From Streptomyces sp. BK208 (GTDB lineage Bacteria > Actinomycetota > Actinomycetes > Streptomycetales > Streptomycetaceae), in NCBI RefSeq assembly GCF_004364245.1, contig NZ_SOAV01000013.1, forward strand, positions 62,001-126,000: a stretch of DNA of 64,000 nt, written 5' to 3'. Under the pieces are notes generated by a model. It searched no databases. It saw only the letters and a list, made by a program, of their open reading frames with translations, and was not told where the DNA came from. This document shows, piece after piece, positions 1 through 6,844 of this stretch. Numbering within the stretch: position 1 is the first letter of the stretch; the number at the start of each line of letters is the position of its first letter. The translations under genes were made by a program, and so were the position numbers.

Positions 1-143
1 CGGGGGCGCTGACCGTACAGCTTCTCGCCCGCCCGCTGCGCGACCTCCCGGGCGGCGTCCGTCGCCTCGGCCTCCGAGGACTGGGCCGGCCCGCAACCGG
101 CGACGCACAGCAACAGCGGGACGGCGAGCAGTGTGCGACGCAT
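1..143 (-). CDS. Lipoprotein, N-terminal part only
   Basis: The reverse strand from 143 opens with ATG and reads a short Arg-containing start, a Leu/Val-rich hydrophobic stretch and then VAGC, a lipobox, at about residues 14-17. This is a classical lipoprotein signal, so the product should be exported and acylated on the Cys. After the Cys comes an Ala/Glu-rich stretch (AQSSEAEATDAAREV). The gene runs off the left edge, so only 47 residues are visible and no functional domain can be named. It is divergent from the DinB-like gene at 280. Confidence 0.7.
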   Translation of the reverse strand, partial: MRRTLLAVPLLLCVAGCGPAQSSEAEATDAAREVAQRAGEKLYGQRP

Positions 144-279
144 GTGTACACCCTCTCCGGTGTCCCGTGCGGCGGGCCTCCGACCGCGTGTCGACCGGGC
201 CACGTGATCGTACACACCTTCGATGCGGGGCCGAGCGGCTCTCGGGCCGGAACGTCGTCCCCGTCTGTAGGGTGCGGCG

Positions 280-837
280 ATGACACGTAGCGAGCGGCTC
301 GCGGAGCAGCTGGACTGGTACTGGCACAAGAACCTGCGGCCGCGGCTGGACGGCCTCACCGACGAGGAGTACTTCTGGGAGCCGGTGCCCGACTGCTGGA
401 GCGTCCGCCCCCGCGGTACGTCGGCCGCACCGATGCCGGCGGGTTCGGGGGAGTGGACGATGGACTTCGCGTCCCCCGAACCGGTGCCGGCGCCGGTGAC
501 CACGATCGCCTGGCGGCTGGCGCACGTCATCGTCTCGTGCCTGGGTTACCGGGTCGGGTGGTACTTCGGCGGCCAGGACGTCGACTCCGACACATTCCCC
601 TACGCGGGGACCGCTGACGAGGCGCTGAAGCAGCTCGACGAGATGTACGGGAGATGGAACGCGGGCGTCCGCGAACTCTCGGACGCCGACCTGGAGAATC
701 CGCCCGCGGTGGGTCCCGAGCCGTATCCCATGGAGAACAGGGTCCTGCACGTCAACAGGGAACTGATCCATCACGGCGCCGAGATCTCCCTGTTGCGCGA
801 CCTCTACAGCCGGCAGGAGGGAGCAGTGACGCGATGA
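280..837 (+). CDS. DinB-like (DinB_2) superfamily protein
   Basis: A 185-residue protein of the DinB/YfiT four-helix fold, whose members are usually metal-dependent enzymes, some using bacillithiol or mycothiol. Visible support: W15-H16 in the first helix, H82 in a RLAHVIV stretch and H164/H165 in ELIHHGAEI, the three places where the family's metal-binding histidines sit. Length is usual for the family. The specific reaction cannot be read from sequence. The start ATG is preceded by TAGGGT at 268-273 with a 6-base gap and no Shine-Dalgarno sequence, which suggests a leaderless transcript starting at or near the ATG and supports this start. No operon partner is obvious. Confidence 0.75.
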   Translation: MTRSERLAEQLDWYWHKNLRPRLDGLTDEEYFWEPVPDCWSVRPRGTSAAPMPAGSGEWTMDFASPEPVPAPVTTIAWRLAHVIVSCLGYRVGWYFGGQDVDSDTFPYAGTADEALKQLDEMYGRWNAGVRELSDADLENPPAVGPEPYPMENRVLHVNRELIHHGAEISLLRDLYSRQEGAVTR

Positions 838-999
838 GATCGGCACTCCGGTATCCGCACGTCACCCCCTTTCCGGCCGCGGCAATTCGCAGCAGGAGCA
901 GGGAATGTGACGAGCCGTAGGTGTGAAAGGACACCCAGGGGCAACACGAAGGTCACCGAAGGAGAAACTCAACCGATCTACGACAGCCCGGGAGAAAAC

Positions 1000-1272
1000 A
1001 TGGCGACCTACAGCAGAACAGACACCCGAAAGGGCGGCAGGACCAGCGGACTGGCGATCGCCGGACTGGTCTGCGGCATCGTCGGACTCTTCATCCTGCC
1101 GATCGTCCTGGGCCCGCTCGCGATCGTCTTCGGTGCCGTGGCACTGCGGCAGACCGGTTCCGCGATGGCCAAGTGGGCGATCGGCCTGGGCGTGGTCGAC
1201 ATCCTGCTCATGATCGTGATGTTCGCTGTCGCCGCCAACAACGGAGGCAGCTTCTCCTGGCACATCGGCTGA
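1000..1272 (+). CDS. Small DUF4190-like membrane protein
   Basis: A 90-residue protein with a short basic N-terminus (TDTRKGGRTSG) followed by LAIAGLVCGIVGLFILPIVLGP-like and later hydrophobic segments, giving two or three membrane spans, and a short polar tail. The GLAIAGLVCGIVGLF pattern is typical of DUF4190 proteins, which are small membrane proteins of unknown role. The frame stays open upstream, but I place the start at 1000, where ATG follows a purine-rich GGGAGA and the family-like part begins. A very strong hairpin follows the stop, so it is probably transcribed on its own. Confidence 0.7.
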   Translation: MATYSRTDTRKGGRTSGLAIAGLVCGIVGLFILPIVLGPLAIVFGAVALRQTGSAMAKWAIGLGVVDILLMIVMFAVAANNGGSFSWHIG

Positions 1273-1290
1273 CTCAGCTCCACCGGCCTT

Positions 1291-1339
1291 CACCACGGGG
1301 CCCGCGCCGCTTCCCGGAAGCGGCGCGGGCCCCGTGGTG
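1291..1339. terminator. 24-bp hairpin terminator
   Basis: Positions 1291-1314 and 1316-1339 are perfect inverted repeats (arms beginning CACCACGGGGCCCG), 18 bases after the stop of the DUF4190-like gene. There is no T-tract, which is normal for streptomycete terminators. Confidence 0.8.
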
Positions 1340-1490
1340 TGCGTCGGTGCGGCACCGGTCCTCCGGCTTCCGCCGGGCTGCCGAGGTCGGTGTTACTTTC
1401 GGCCGCCAAGTACGCCGTACTGCGCCCCGGCAGAACCTCCCCGGGTGACATCTCCGAGGCCCCGTCCGGGGCCGCGTTAGGGTGCGGGCC

Positions 1491-2303
1491 ATGCACTCCA
1501 CCACCCTGCGCGGCATCACCGTCCGCTACGAGGACTCCGGGCCCGGGGACGGCCTGCCGGTGCTCCTGATCCACGGCCACCCCTTCGACCACACCCTCTG
1601 GGCACCGCAGGCCGACGCGCTGGCCGACGCCGGGTACCGGGTGATCACCCCCGATCTGCGCGGTTACGGCGGCAGCGGGGTCACTCCGGGCAAGGTGCTC
1701 CTCGCCGACTTCGCGGACGATCTCGCCGCGCTGCTCGACGAGTTGGCAATCGAGCGGGCCGTGGTCGGCGGGGTGTCCCTGGGCGGTCAGATCAGCATGG
1801 AGTTCCGTCTCCGGCACCCGGGGCGGGTGCTCGCCCTGGTCCTCTCCGACACCTCCGCCCCCGCCGAGACCGAGGAGGGCAAGGAGGTCCGCAACCGGAT
1901 GGCCGACCGGCTGCTCGCCGAGGGGATGAGCGGTTACGCGGACGAGGTGATCGGCAAGATGCTCGCGTCGTACAACGTGGCCGCGCTGCCGGAGGTCGCA
2001 GAGCGGGTGCTCCGGATGATGCGCGCCACCGACCCCGAGGGCGCTGCGGCGGCCCTGCGCGGACGGGCCGAACGGCCGGACTACCGGCCGGTGCTGACGG
2101 AAGTGGGCGAGCCCGTCCTGATCCTGGTCGGTGCCGACGACGTGTACACGCCGGTCTCCGCGGCGGCGGCGATCCGCACGCTGGTCCCGCACGCCGTCCT
2201 GACGGTGATCGAGAAGGCCGGCCACCTCCCCGGCGCGGAGCGGCCCGCCGCGTTCAACGCGGCCCTGCTCGACTTCCTGGGCACGGTCGCGGACCGCGGC
2301 TGA
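1491..2303 (+). CDS. Alpha/beta-fold hydrolase
   Basis: A 270-residue single-domain alpha/beta hydrolase. It shows the oxyanion-side HGHPFDHTLW motif near residues 28-37, the nucleophile elbow GVSLGG with Ser at about residue 96, an acid in GADDVYTP and a terminal His in KAGHLPG. This is the pattern of haloperoxidase/epoxide-hydrolase-like esterases. The substrate is unknown. A GTG nine bases earlier is in frame, but TAGGGT at 1478-1483 lies 7 bases before the ATG, the same leaderless layout as the gene at 280, so I use the ATG. A GC-rich inverted repeat follows the stop. Confidence 0.85.
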   Translation: MHSTTLRGITVRYEDSGPGDGLPVLLIHGHPFDHTLWAPQADALADAGYRVITPDLRGYGGSGVTPGKVLLADFADDLAALLDELAIERAVVGGVSLGGQISMEFRLRHPGRVLALVLSDTSAPAETEEGKEVRNRMADRLLAEGMSGYADEVIGKMLASYNVAALPEVAERVLRMMRATDPEGAAAALRGRAERPDYRPVLTEVGEPVLILVGADDVYTPVSAAAAIRTLVPHAVLTVIEKAGHLPGAERPAAFNAALLDFLGTVADRG

Positions 2304-2321
2304 CCCAGGAGAGGAGACAGA

Positions 2322-2357
2322 CCGTCCGGCCACCCTCGGGAGGGGACGGCCGGACGG
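2322..2357. terminator. Hairpin between convergent genes
   Basis: CCGTCCGGCC (2322-2331) and GGCCGGACGG (2348-2357) form a perfect 10-bp stem just after the hydrolase and before the 3' end of the opposing gene at 2444. A bidirectional terminator is the likely role. Confidence 0.55.
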
Positions 2358-2443
2358 CGTACACGGCTCCCGTGAGGTCCACTGGCGATGCCTCAGCTCC
2401 TCCCGGCCCCGGCCGAACCGGCACATGCTCCGCCGGGCAGAAC

Positions 2444-2869
2444 CTAGCGCTGTGCGATCGCCTTCACGGCGGTCAGGTCCTCCCCGGTCAGCTCCGCGAC
2501 GCGGTGGGCGGGCACGCCTGCCGCCAGGGCGCGGACGAGCAGTGCCTCCCGCCCCTCGACGCGGGAGCGGTAGGCCAGCAACTCCTCCTCCAGAGCCCCG
2601 ACGTCCTGGGGAGCGGCGTGCTGGCGGACCCGGCTCAGCTCCTCGTCACCGAGGGGGACCGGGAGCCGTTCGGCCCCCTCGGGGATGGCCGAGGTCTCCT
2701 CGGGAGGCAGGAGGCGAAGATCCGGGGACGACACCGTCACCCCCTGGGCGTCCAGCCACCCGCGCACCGCGGGCGTGTCCAGGCAGGCGATGTCCGCCAT
2801 CGCCGCCAGGGGCACGCCGAGCGTCGAAGCCGTGCCGTTCAGCAGCACAAGGTAGGCGTCATCGGTCAT
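2444..2869 (-). CDS. Small hypothetical protein with HTH-like C-terminus
   Basis: A 141-residue protein I do not recognise. The N-terminal part (TDDAYLVLLNGTASTLGVPLAAMADIACLDTP) is mixed. The middle is acidic with a likely short coiled coil (DVGALEEELLAYRSRVEGREALLV). The C-terminus (AAGVPAHRVAELTGEDLTAVKAI) looks like a helix-turn-helix of the kind in small streptomycete regulators or conjugal accessory proteins. The ATG at 2869 is preceded on its strand by AGGAACCGAGG. It lies between a convergent hydrolase and the divergent RsbW-like gene. DNA binding is inferred from the tail only. Confidence 0.55.
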   Translation of the reverse strand: MTDDAYLVLLNGTASTLGVPLAAMADIACLDTPAVRGWLDAQGVTVSSPDLRLLPPEETSAIPEGAERLPVPLGDEELSRVRQHAAPQDVGALEEELLAYRSRVEGREALLVRALAAGVPAHRVAELTGEDLTAVKAIAQR

Positions 2870-3104
2870 CCTCGGTTCCTCACGGGAGTAGGGGGTGGTG
2901 TCCTCACGGCCACACCTCTACCCTGTGCCGGCGGTCTCACCGGCTCCCACACGCCGGACACGGGCGTCGCACCCGGGCCCGGGACGGAGCCCCGGCCGGG
3001 TAGAGGGCGAGCGAGGTTCTCCTCCGCGACAGCGGGGCCCGCCGGGTGCGGCCGATCCTGCCGTGCTGTCGTGGCGCCGGGCAACCGTCCCGGTCATCGG
3101 CCGG

Positions 3105-3129
3105 GTGTACCGCGTGTATCCGGGGGTAA
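3105..3129 (+). promoter_or_regulatory. Possible SigB-type promoter
   Basis: GTGT (3105-3108), a 15-base spacer and GGGTAA (3124-3129) approximate the GTTT-N14/15-GGGTAA form recognised by streptomycete SigB-like factors. It lies about 27 bases upstream of the RsbW-like gene. Autoregulation by the sigma factor at 3782 would fit, but one -35 base differs and the match is short. Confidence 0.35.
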
Positions 3130-3155
3130 AGGCTCTCGATGTGACTGGGGAACGA

Positions 3156-3647
3156 ATGACGGCCGTCGTGATGGAGCCCGATCCGGCGGCGTGGGGCGGC
3201 ACAGCACCGGAGCGCGGCTCGCTGCGTACGAGCGTGGCCCTGGAGGGGACCGCCGGCATCGCCGAGGCTCGTCGGACGGCCGACGCCTTCCTCGACCGGG
3301 CGCGGAGCGAGCACGGCGTGTTCGTCGCGCAGCGCGCCCGGGACCTGACCCGGCTGGTGGTCAGCGAACTCGTCACCAATGCCCACAAATACGCCCCCGG
3401 CCCCGCGCTGATGGATCTGCACCTGCACGATGGCACGGTGGAGGTCGCCGTGTGGGACTCGGGACCGGCGCTGCCCATCGCCCGTGCCGCGGACGCCGGC
3501 CGGGTGGGACAGCACGGTCTCGAGATCGTGATGGCGGTCGCCCAGGGCTTCGAGGCGCGGCGGGAACCGGTCGGCAAACGGATCATCGTTCGCCTCTCCC
3601 TGGAAGACGACCCGCACGACGTCACCCCGGCACGCCGCCTGGGGTAG
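3156..3647 (+). CDS. RsbW-like ATP-binding anti-sigma factor kinase
   Basis: A 163-residue GHKL ATPase of the RsbW/SpoIIAB family. These proteins hold a SigB-type factor inactive and phosphorylate STAS antagonists. The N box is SELVTNAHKYAP (E71, N75), G1 is VWDSGPALP (D101) and the G2-like loop is GQHGLEIV near residues 119-125. The frame is open upstream to 2895, but family similarity begins after the ATG at 3156, so that start is used. It directly precedes the sigma factor gene at 3782, making that factor its most likely target, though many streptomycete RsbW-like proteins pair with distant partners. Confidence 0.85.
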   Translation: MTAVVMEPDPAAWGGTAPERGSLRTSVALEGTAGIAEARRTADAFLDRARSEHGVFVAQRARDLTRLVVSELVTNAHKYAPGPALMDLHLHDGTVEVAVWDSGPALPIARAADAGRVGQHGLEIVMAVAQGFEARREPVGKRIIVRLSLEDDPHDVTPARRLG

Positions 3648-3698
3648 GACTTCGGCCCGGTGGGCGACCGTCAGTCCCCCTGATGACGAAAAGGAGGC

Positions 3699-3785
3699 AT
3701 GAACGGCCCCGAACGGAGCAGACGAGGTTCGTCGGCGTGGGCCGGCACACCGCGGGGTGGGTTTCACCGGGAGGGCACATCATGA
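3699..3785 (+). CDS. Possible 28-codon leader ORF before the sigma gene
   Basis: ATG at 3699 follows a perfect AAGGAGG (3691-3697) and opens a 28-residue frame (starts MNGPERSRRG) whose TGA overlaps the sigma factor ATG as ATGA. The layout suggests translational coupling. The weak point is the single base between AAGGAGG and ATG, far less than the usual 5-9, so initiation here may be poor. No homology is recognised. Confidence 0.25.
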   Translation: MNGPERSRRGSSAWAGTPRGGFHREGTS

Positions 3786-4627
3786 CGACGACGACCGCAC
3801 GGGCCACTGAGCACGCCACTACGGCCATGCCGGAGATCTCGGACCCGTCCAAGGTGGCGCCCAAGGACGCGCGGGAGTTGTCGAAGCTGTTCTTCGGGCA
3901 GCTGACGGTGCTGGAGGAGGGCACGCCCGAGTACCAGTACGCGCGCAACACGCTGATCGAGATGAACATGTCCCTGGTCCGCTTCGCGGCCGGCCGGTTC
4001 CGCAGCCGGGGCCCGGAGGAGATGGAGGACATCGTCCAGGTCGGCATGATCGGACTGATCAAGGCCATCGACCGGTTCGAGCTGACCCGCGAGGTCGAGT
4101 TCACCTCCTTCGCGGTGCCCTACATCGTCGGCGAGATCAAGCGGTTCTTCCGGGACACCTCCTGGGCGGTGCACGTGCCCCGCCGTCTGCAGGAGGCCCG
4201 CGTCCAGCTGGCCCGGGCCACCGAGGAGCTGCGCACCCGCCTGGGCCGCACCCCCACCACCCGCGAGCTGTCCGAGCTGATGAGCCTGCCGGAGGACGAG
4301 GTGGTCGAGGCGCGGCTGGCGGCCAACGGCTACAACTCCGCCTCCCTGGACGCGGCCATCAACGGCAGCGAGGACGGCGAGTCGGCCCTCGCCGACTTCA
4401 TCGGCACCGAGGACGCCGCGCTGGCCCTGGTGGACGACTTCCACGCCCTGGCCCCGATGATCGCGGAGCTGGACGAGCGCGACCGGCAGATCATCCACTG
4501 GCGGTTCGTCGAAGAGCTCACCCAGAAGGACATCGGCGAGCGCCTCGGCGTCTCCCAGATGCACGTCTCCCGCCTGATCTCGCGGCTGCTGACCCGCCTG
4601 CGGGAAGGCATGCTCACCGAGGGCTGA
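3782..4627 (+). CDS. SigB/SigF/SigG-family RNA polymerase sigma factor
   Basis: A 281-residue group 3 sigma factor of the stress/sporulation type. Region 2 spans about residues 55-130 (DIVQVGMIGLIKAIDRFE core, then VEFTSFAVPYIVGEIKRFFRD and the HVPRR hinge). Region 3 is about 135-205. Region 4 is about 222-275 with the helix-turn-helix TQKDIGERLGVSQMHVSRLISR. All regions for core binding and -10/-35 recognition are present, with no ECF-type shortening. GGGAGG lies upstream of the ATG. The adjacent RsbW-like gene and the many STAS and phosphatase genes that follow indicate control by partner switching. Which of the SigB, F, G, K, L, M or N paralogues it matches cannot be settled here. Confidence 0.92.
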   Translation: MTTTTARATEHATTAMPEISDPSKVAPKDARELSKLFFGQLTVLEEGTPEYQYARNTLIEMNMSLVRFAAGRFRSRGPEEMEDIVQVGMIGLIKAIDRFELTREVEFTSFAVPYIVGEIKRFFRDTSWAVHVPRRLQEARVQLARATEELRTRLGRTPTTRELSELMSLPEDEVVEARLAANGYNSASLDAAINGSEDGESALADFIGTEDAALALVDDFHALAPMIAELDERDRQIIHWRFVEELTQKDIGERLGVSQMHVSRLISRLLTRLREGMLTEG

Positions 4628-4773
4628 CGACCCCGGCCGGGGCCGCGGGCCCTCCGACCCGACCGCCGCGCGTCCGCCAGGCCGGTCCGAACAGACCGGG
4701 CCGGCTCCGCCCCGCTCACTGCTGTCACTCCACGATCGCGCATGCGCGTGCACACGTAAGAAAGGGAAGTGCG

Positions 4774-5991
4774 ATGACGACTGTCCAGGAGGCGTCGTCG
4801 GCCTCGGTTGCCTCCGCGGACGACCACGGACGCCCGGACGAGCGCGCCGTACGCATACGGCGCCGGCTGGAGCGTCTGATCGGTATCGCGGCGACCGAGG
4901 GGAACGCCCTGTCCGCCCTGCGCAACGGGAACGAGATCTTCCCGGCCATGCTCGACGCCATCCGGTCCGCCGAGCACACCGTGGACATGATGACGTTCGT
5001 GTACTGGAAGGGCGACATCGCCCGCGACTTCGCCCACGCGCTGGCGGAGCGCGCGCGAGCGGGGGTGCGCGTACGCCTGCTGCTGGACGGCTTCGGCAGC
5101 AGGCTCATCGACAGCGACCTGCTGGCGGAGATGGACCGGGCGGGCGTCCTGGTGTCCTGGTTCCGCAAACCGGCACACCTGTCGCCCTTCAAGCAGAACC
5201 ATCGCTGCCACCGCAAGGTCCTGGTCGTCGACGAGGAGGTGGCCTTCACCGGCGGTGTCGGCATCGCGGAGGAGTGGTGCGGCGACGCCCGCAACCCGCA
5301 GGAGTGGCGGGACACCCACGTCGAGGTCCGCGGGCCGGCCGTCGACGGTGTCGCGGCCGCCTTCGCACAGAACTGGGCCGAGTGCCACGACGAACTGTTC
5401 GACGCACGCGACCGGTTCACCGGCCACCGCCCCCAGGGTGACGCGGTGGTCCAGGTCGTGCGCGGATCGGCGAGCTTCGGCTGGCAGGACATGCAGACGC
5501 TCGTCCGGGTCATGATCGAATCGGCCGAGGAGCGCTTCCGGCTGGCCACCGCCTACTTCTCCCCGGACGCCTACTTCGTCGAACTCCTGTGCGCCGCCGC
5601 ACGGCGCGGGGTCGAGGTGGAGATCCTGCTGCCCGGCCCGCACACGGACAAGCGCGTCTGCCAGCTGGCAGGGCAGCACCACTACGAGGAACTGCTGGCC
5701 TGCGGAGTGAGGATCCACCACTATCAGCCGACGATGATGCACGCCAAGGTGATGACCGTCGACCGTACGGCTGCCCTGGTCGGTTCGACCAACTTCAACC
5801 GGCGCTCCCTCGACCACGACGAGGAAGTCATGCTCGCCGTGCTCGACGCGGAGTTCACCGCCACCCTGGACCGGCACTTCGAGGCCGACCTGGCGGTCAG
5901 CGAGCCGATAGAGGGCGGCCGCTGGAGACGGCGGGCCGCGCTGCAACGCGTTCGCGAGGCCGCCGTCCAGCCCATCCGCCGGTTCCTGTAA
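4774..5991 (+). CDS. Phospholipase D / cardiolipin synthase-type enzyme
   Basis: A 405-residue PLD-superfamily protein with two HxK(x)4D motifs: H146-K148-D153 in HRKVLVVD followed by AFTGG, and H323-K325-D330 in HAKVMTVD followed by GSTNFNRRS. The spacing and the absence of membrane spans resemble soluble ClsB-type cardiolipin synthases or phosphatidyltransferases. It probably acts on phosphatidylglycerol at the inner membrane face. A purine-rich AAAGGGAAG precedes the ATG. It lies directly after the sigma factor gene, so it may be a stress-regulon target, though there is a gap of about 145 bases and no proof of co-transcription. Confidence 0.88.
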   Translation: MTTVQEASSASVASADDHGRPDERAVRIRRRLERLIGIAATEGNALSALRNGNEIFPAMLDAIRSAEHTVDMMTFVYWKGDIARDFAHALAERARAGVRVRLLLDGFGSRLIDSDLLAEMDRAGVLVSWFRKPAHLSPFKQNHRCHRKVLVVDEEVAFTGGVGIAEEWCGDARNPQEWRDTHVEVRGPAVDGVAAAFAQNWAECHDELFDARDRFTGHRPQGDAVVQVVRGSASFGWQDMQTLVRVMIESAEERFRLATAYFSPDAYFVELLCAAARRGVEVEILLPGPHTDKRVCQLAGQHHYEELLACGVRIHHYQPTMMHAKVMTVDRTAALVGSTNFNRRSLDHDEEVMLAVLDAEFTATLDRHFEADLAVSEPIEGGRWRRRAALQRVREAAVQPIRRFL

Positions 5992-6015
5992 CGGTCTCCC
6001 GCGGCACTCCGCCCC

Positions 6016-6030
6016 CCGGGGAGGCCCCGG
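6016..6030. terminator. Short hairpin between convergent genes
   Basis: CCGGGG (6016-6021) and CCCCGG (6025-6030) form a compact GC stem between the 3' ends of the PLD gene and the STAS gene on the opposite strand. It is short, so the call is tentative. Confidence 0.35.
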
Positions 6031-6045
6031 CGGGCGTCGAGCGGG

Positions 6046-6405
6046 TCAGCGCCCCAGGGAGGAGATGGCGGCCTCGGCGCTGTCGTGGAAAGTGAAGACC
6101 TGGTCCAGCCCCACCACTTGGAAGATGCGCATCTGGTCCGGTCCCACGCCCGCCAGGCTGAGTGGCGTGGCGGTCGCCTGCGACCGCTGGTAGGCGGTGA
6201 GGAGAACCGTGATGCCGGTGGAGTCGCAGTAGGTCAGACCGGCCAGGTCGAGGACCACGCCGTTCTCCTCGAACGGCGCGTCCTTCACGGCGCGGTTCAG
6301 GTAGTGAGCGGTGTGGTGGTCCAACTCGCCCGACACCTCCAGCACGTACGGCCCCCCGGACGTCTGGTGCGGGGTGACGGTCAAGAGGTGGTCGGAGTCG
6401 GTCAC
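6046..6405 (-). CDS. STAS-domain anti-anti-sigma factor
   Basis: A 119-residue RsbV/SpoIIAA-type antagonist. The STAS fold fills the protein: an N-terminal VLEVSGELDHHTA strand-helix and the phospho-acceptor loop YCDSTGI with Ser62. The dephosphorylated form should bind an RsbW-type kinase and free a sigma factor. The start is GTG at 6405, behind AGGAGA on the reverse strand. It ends tail-to-tail with the PLD gene and follows, in the same direction, the STAS/fusion cluster to its right after a 125-base gap, so it probably has its own promoter. Confidence 0.88.
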   Translation of the reverse strand: MTDSDHLLTVTPHQTSGGPYVLEVSGELDHHTAHYLNRAVKDAPFEENGVVLDLAGLTYCDSTGITVLLTAYQRSQATATPLSLAGVGPDQMRIFQVVGLDQVFTFHDSAEAAISSLGR

Positions 6406-6529
6406 CGGGTCTCCTGGATCCTGTTAGCTGGGGCACGAACGTGGTGGCCCTGACGAACTGCTATTCGGGCAGCATACCGATGACCTGCCGGAAACCTCCG
6501 GTGCCGTCGACGGGCGGGGGCCGAGCGGC

Positions 6530-6844
6530 TCAATCGGGGGCCGGAGAGCCGCCGGGTTCCGGGCCGCGGACCGTGGCCATGTCGCCGAGCCCCGAGACCG
6601 TCAGGACCGGTTCCAGCAACGGGGGCGCGATCAGTTCGAGGCGGGCCGCGTGGGCGAACAGCACGCTCAGCCCCGCACTGTCCAGGTACTCGACCGAGGT
6701 CAGGTCGACCACGACCGGTCCCGGTGTCTCGTCCAGTGCCCTGGCGAGGACCCCACTGTTGCTCATGTCGATCTCACCGGCGGCGGTCAGCCGGGGACGG
6801 CCGTCGGAGTACCGGCCGGAGGTGATGGAGAGCGGAGTGGTCAT
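6530..6844 (-). CDS. STAS-domain anti-anti-sigma factor
   Basis: A 104-residue single STAS domain with LTAAGEIDMSNS at the N-terminal strand and LDSAGLSVL as the acceptor loop (Ser56). Its ATG overlaps the stop of the upstream 1412-residue gene in a TGATG arrangement, so the two are translationally coupled. The natural reading is that the phosphatase and kinase domains of the large protein both act on this small partner. It is close to the minimum length for the family. Confidence 0.88.
   Translation of the reverse strand: MTTPLSITSGRYSDGRPRLTAAGEIDMSNSGVLARALDETPGPVVVDLTSVEYLDSAGLSVLFAHAARLELIAPPLLEPVLTVSGLGDMATVRGPEPGGSPAPD

Noticed and set aside
2372-3781. Long upstream extension of the sigma factor frame
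   Set aside because: The extension crosses the reverse-strand gene at 2444 and the RsbW-like gene in another frame. Family similarity and the ribosome site begin at 3782.
3782-4627. Naming the sigma factor as a specific paralogue such as SigM or SigK
   Set aside because: Streptomycetes have about nine close paralogues and I cannot align them here; the name would be a guess.
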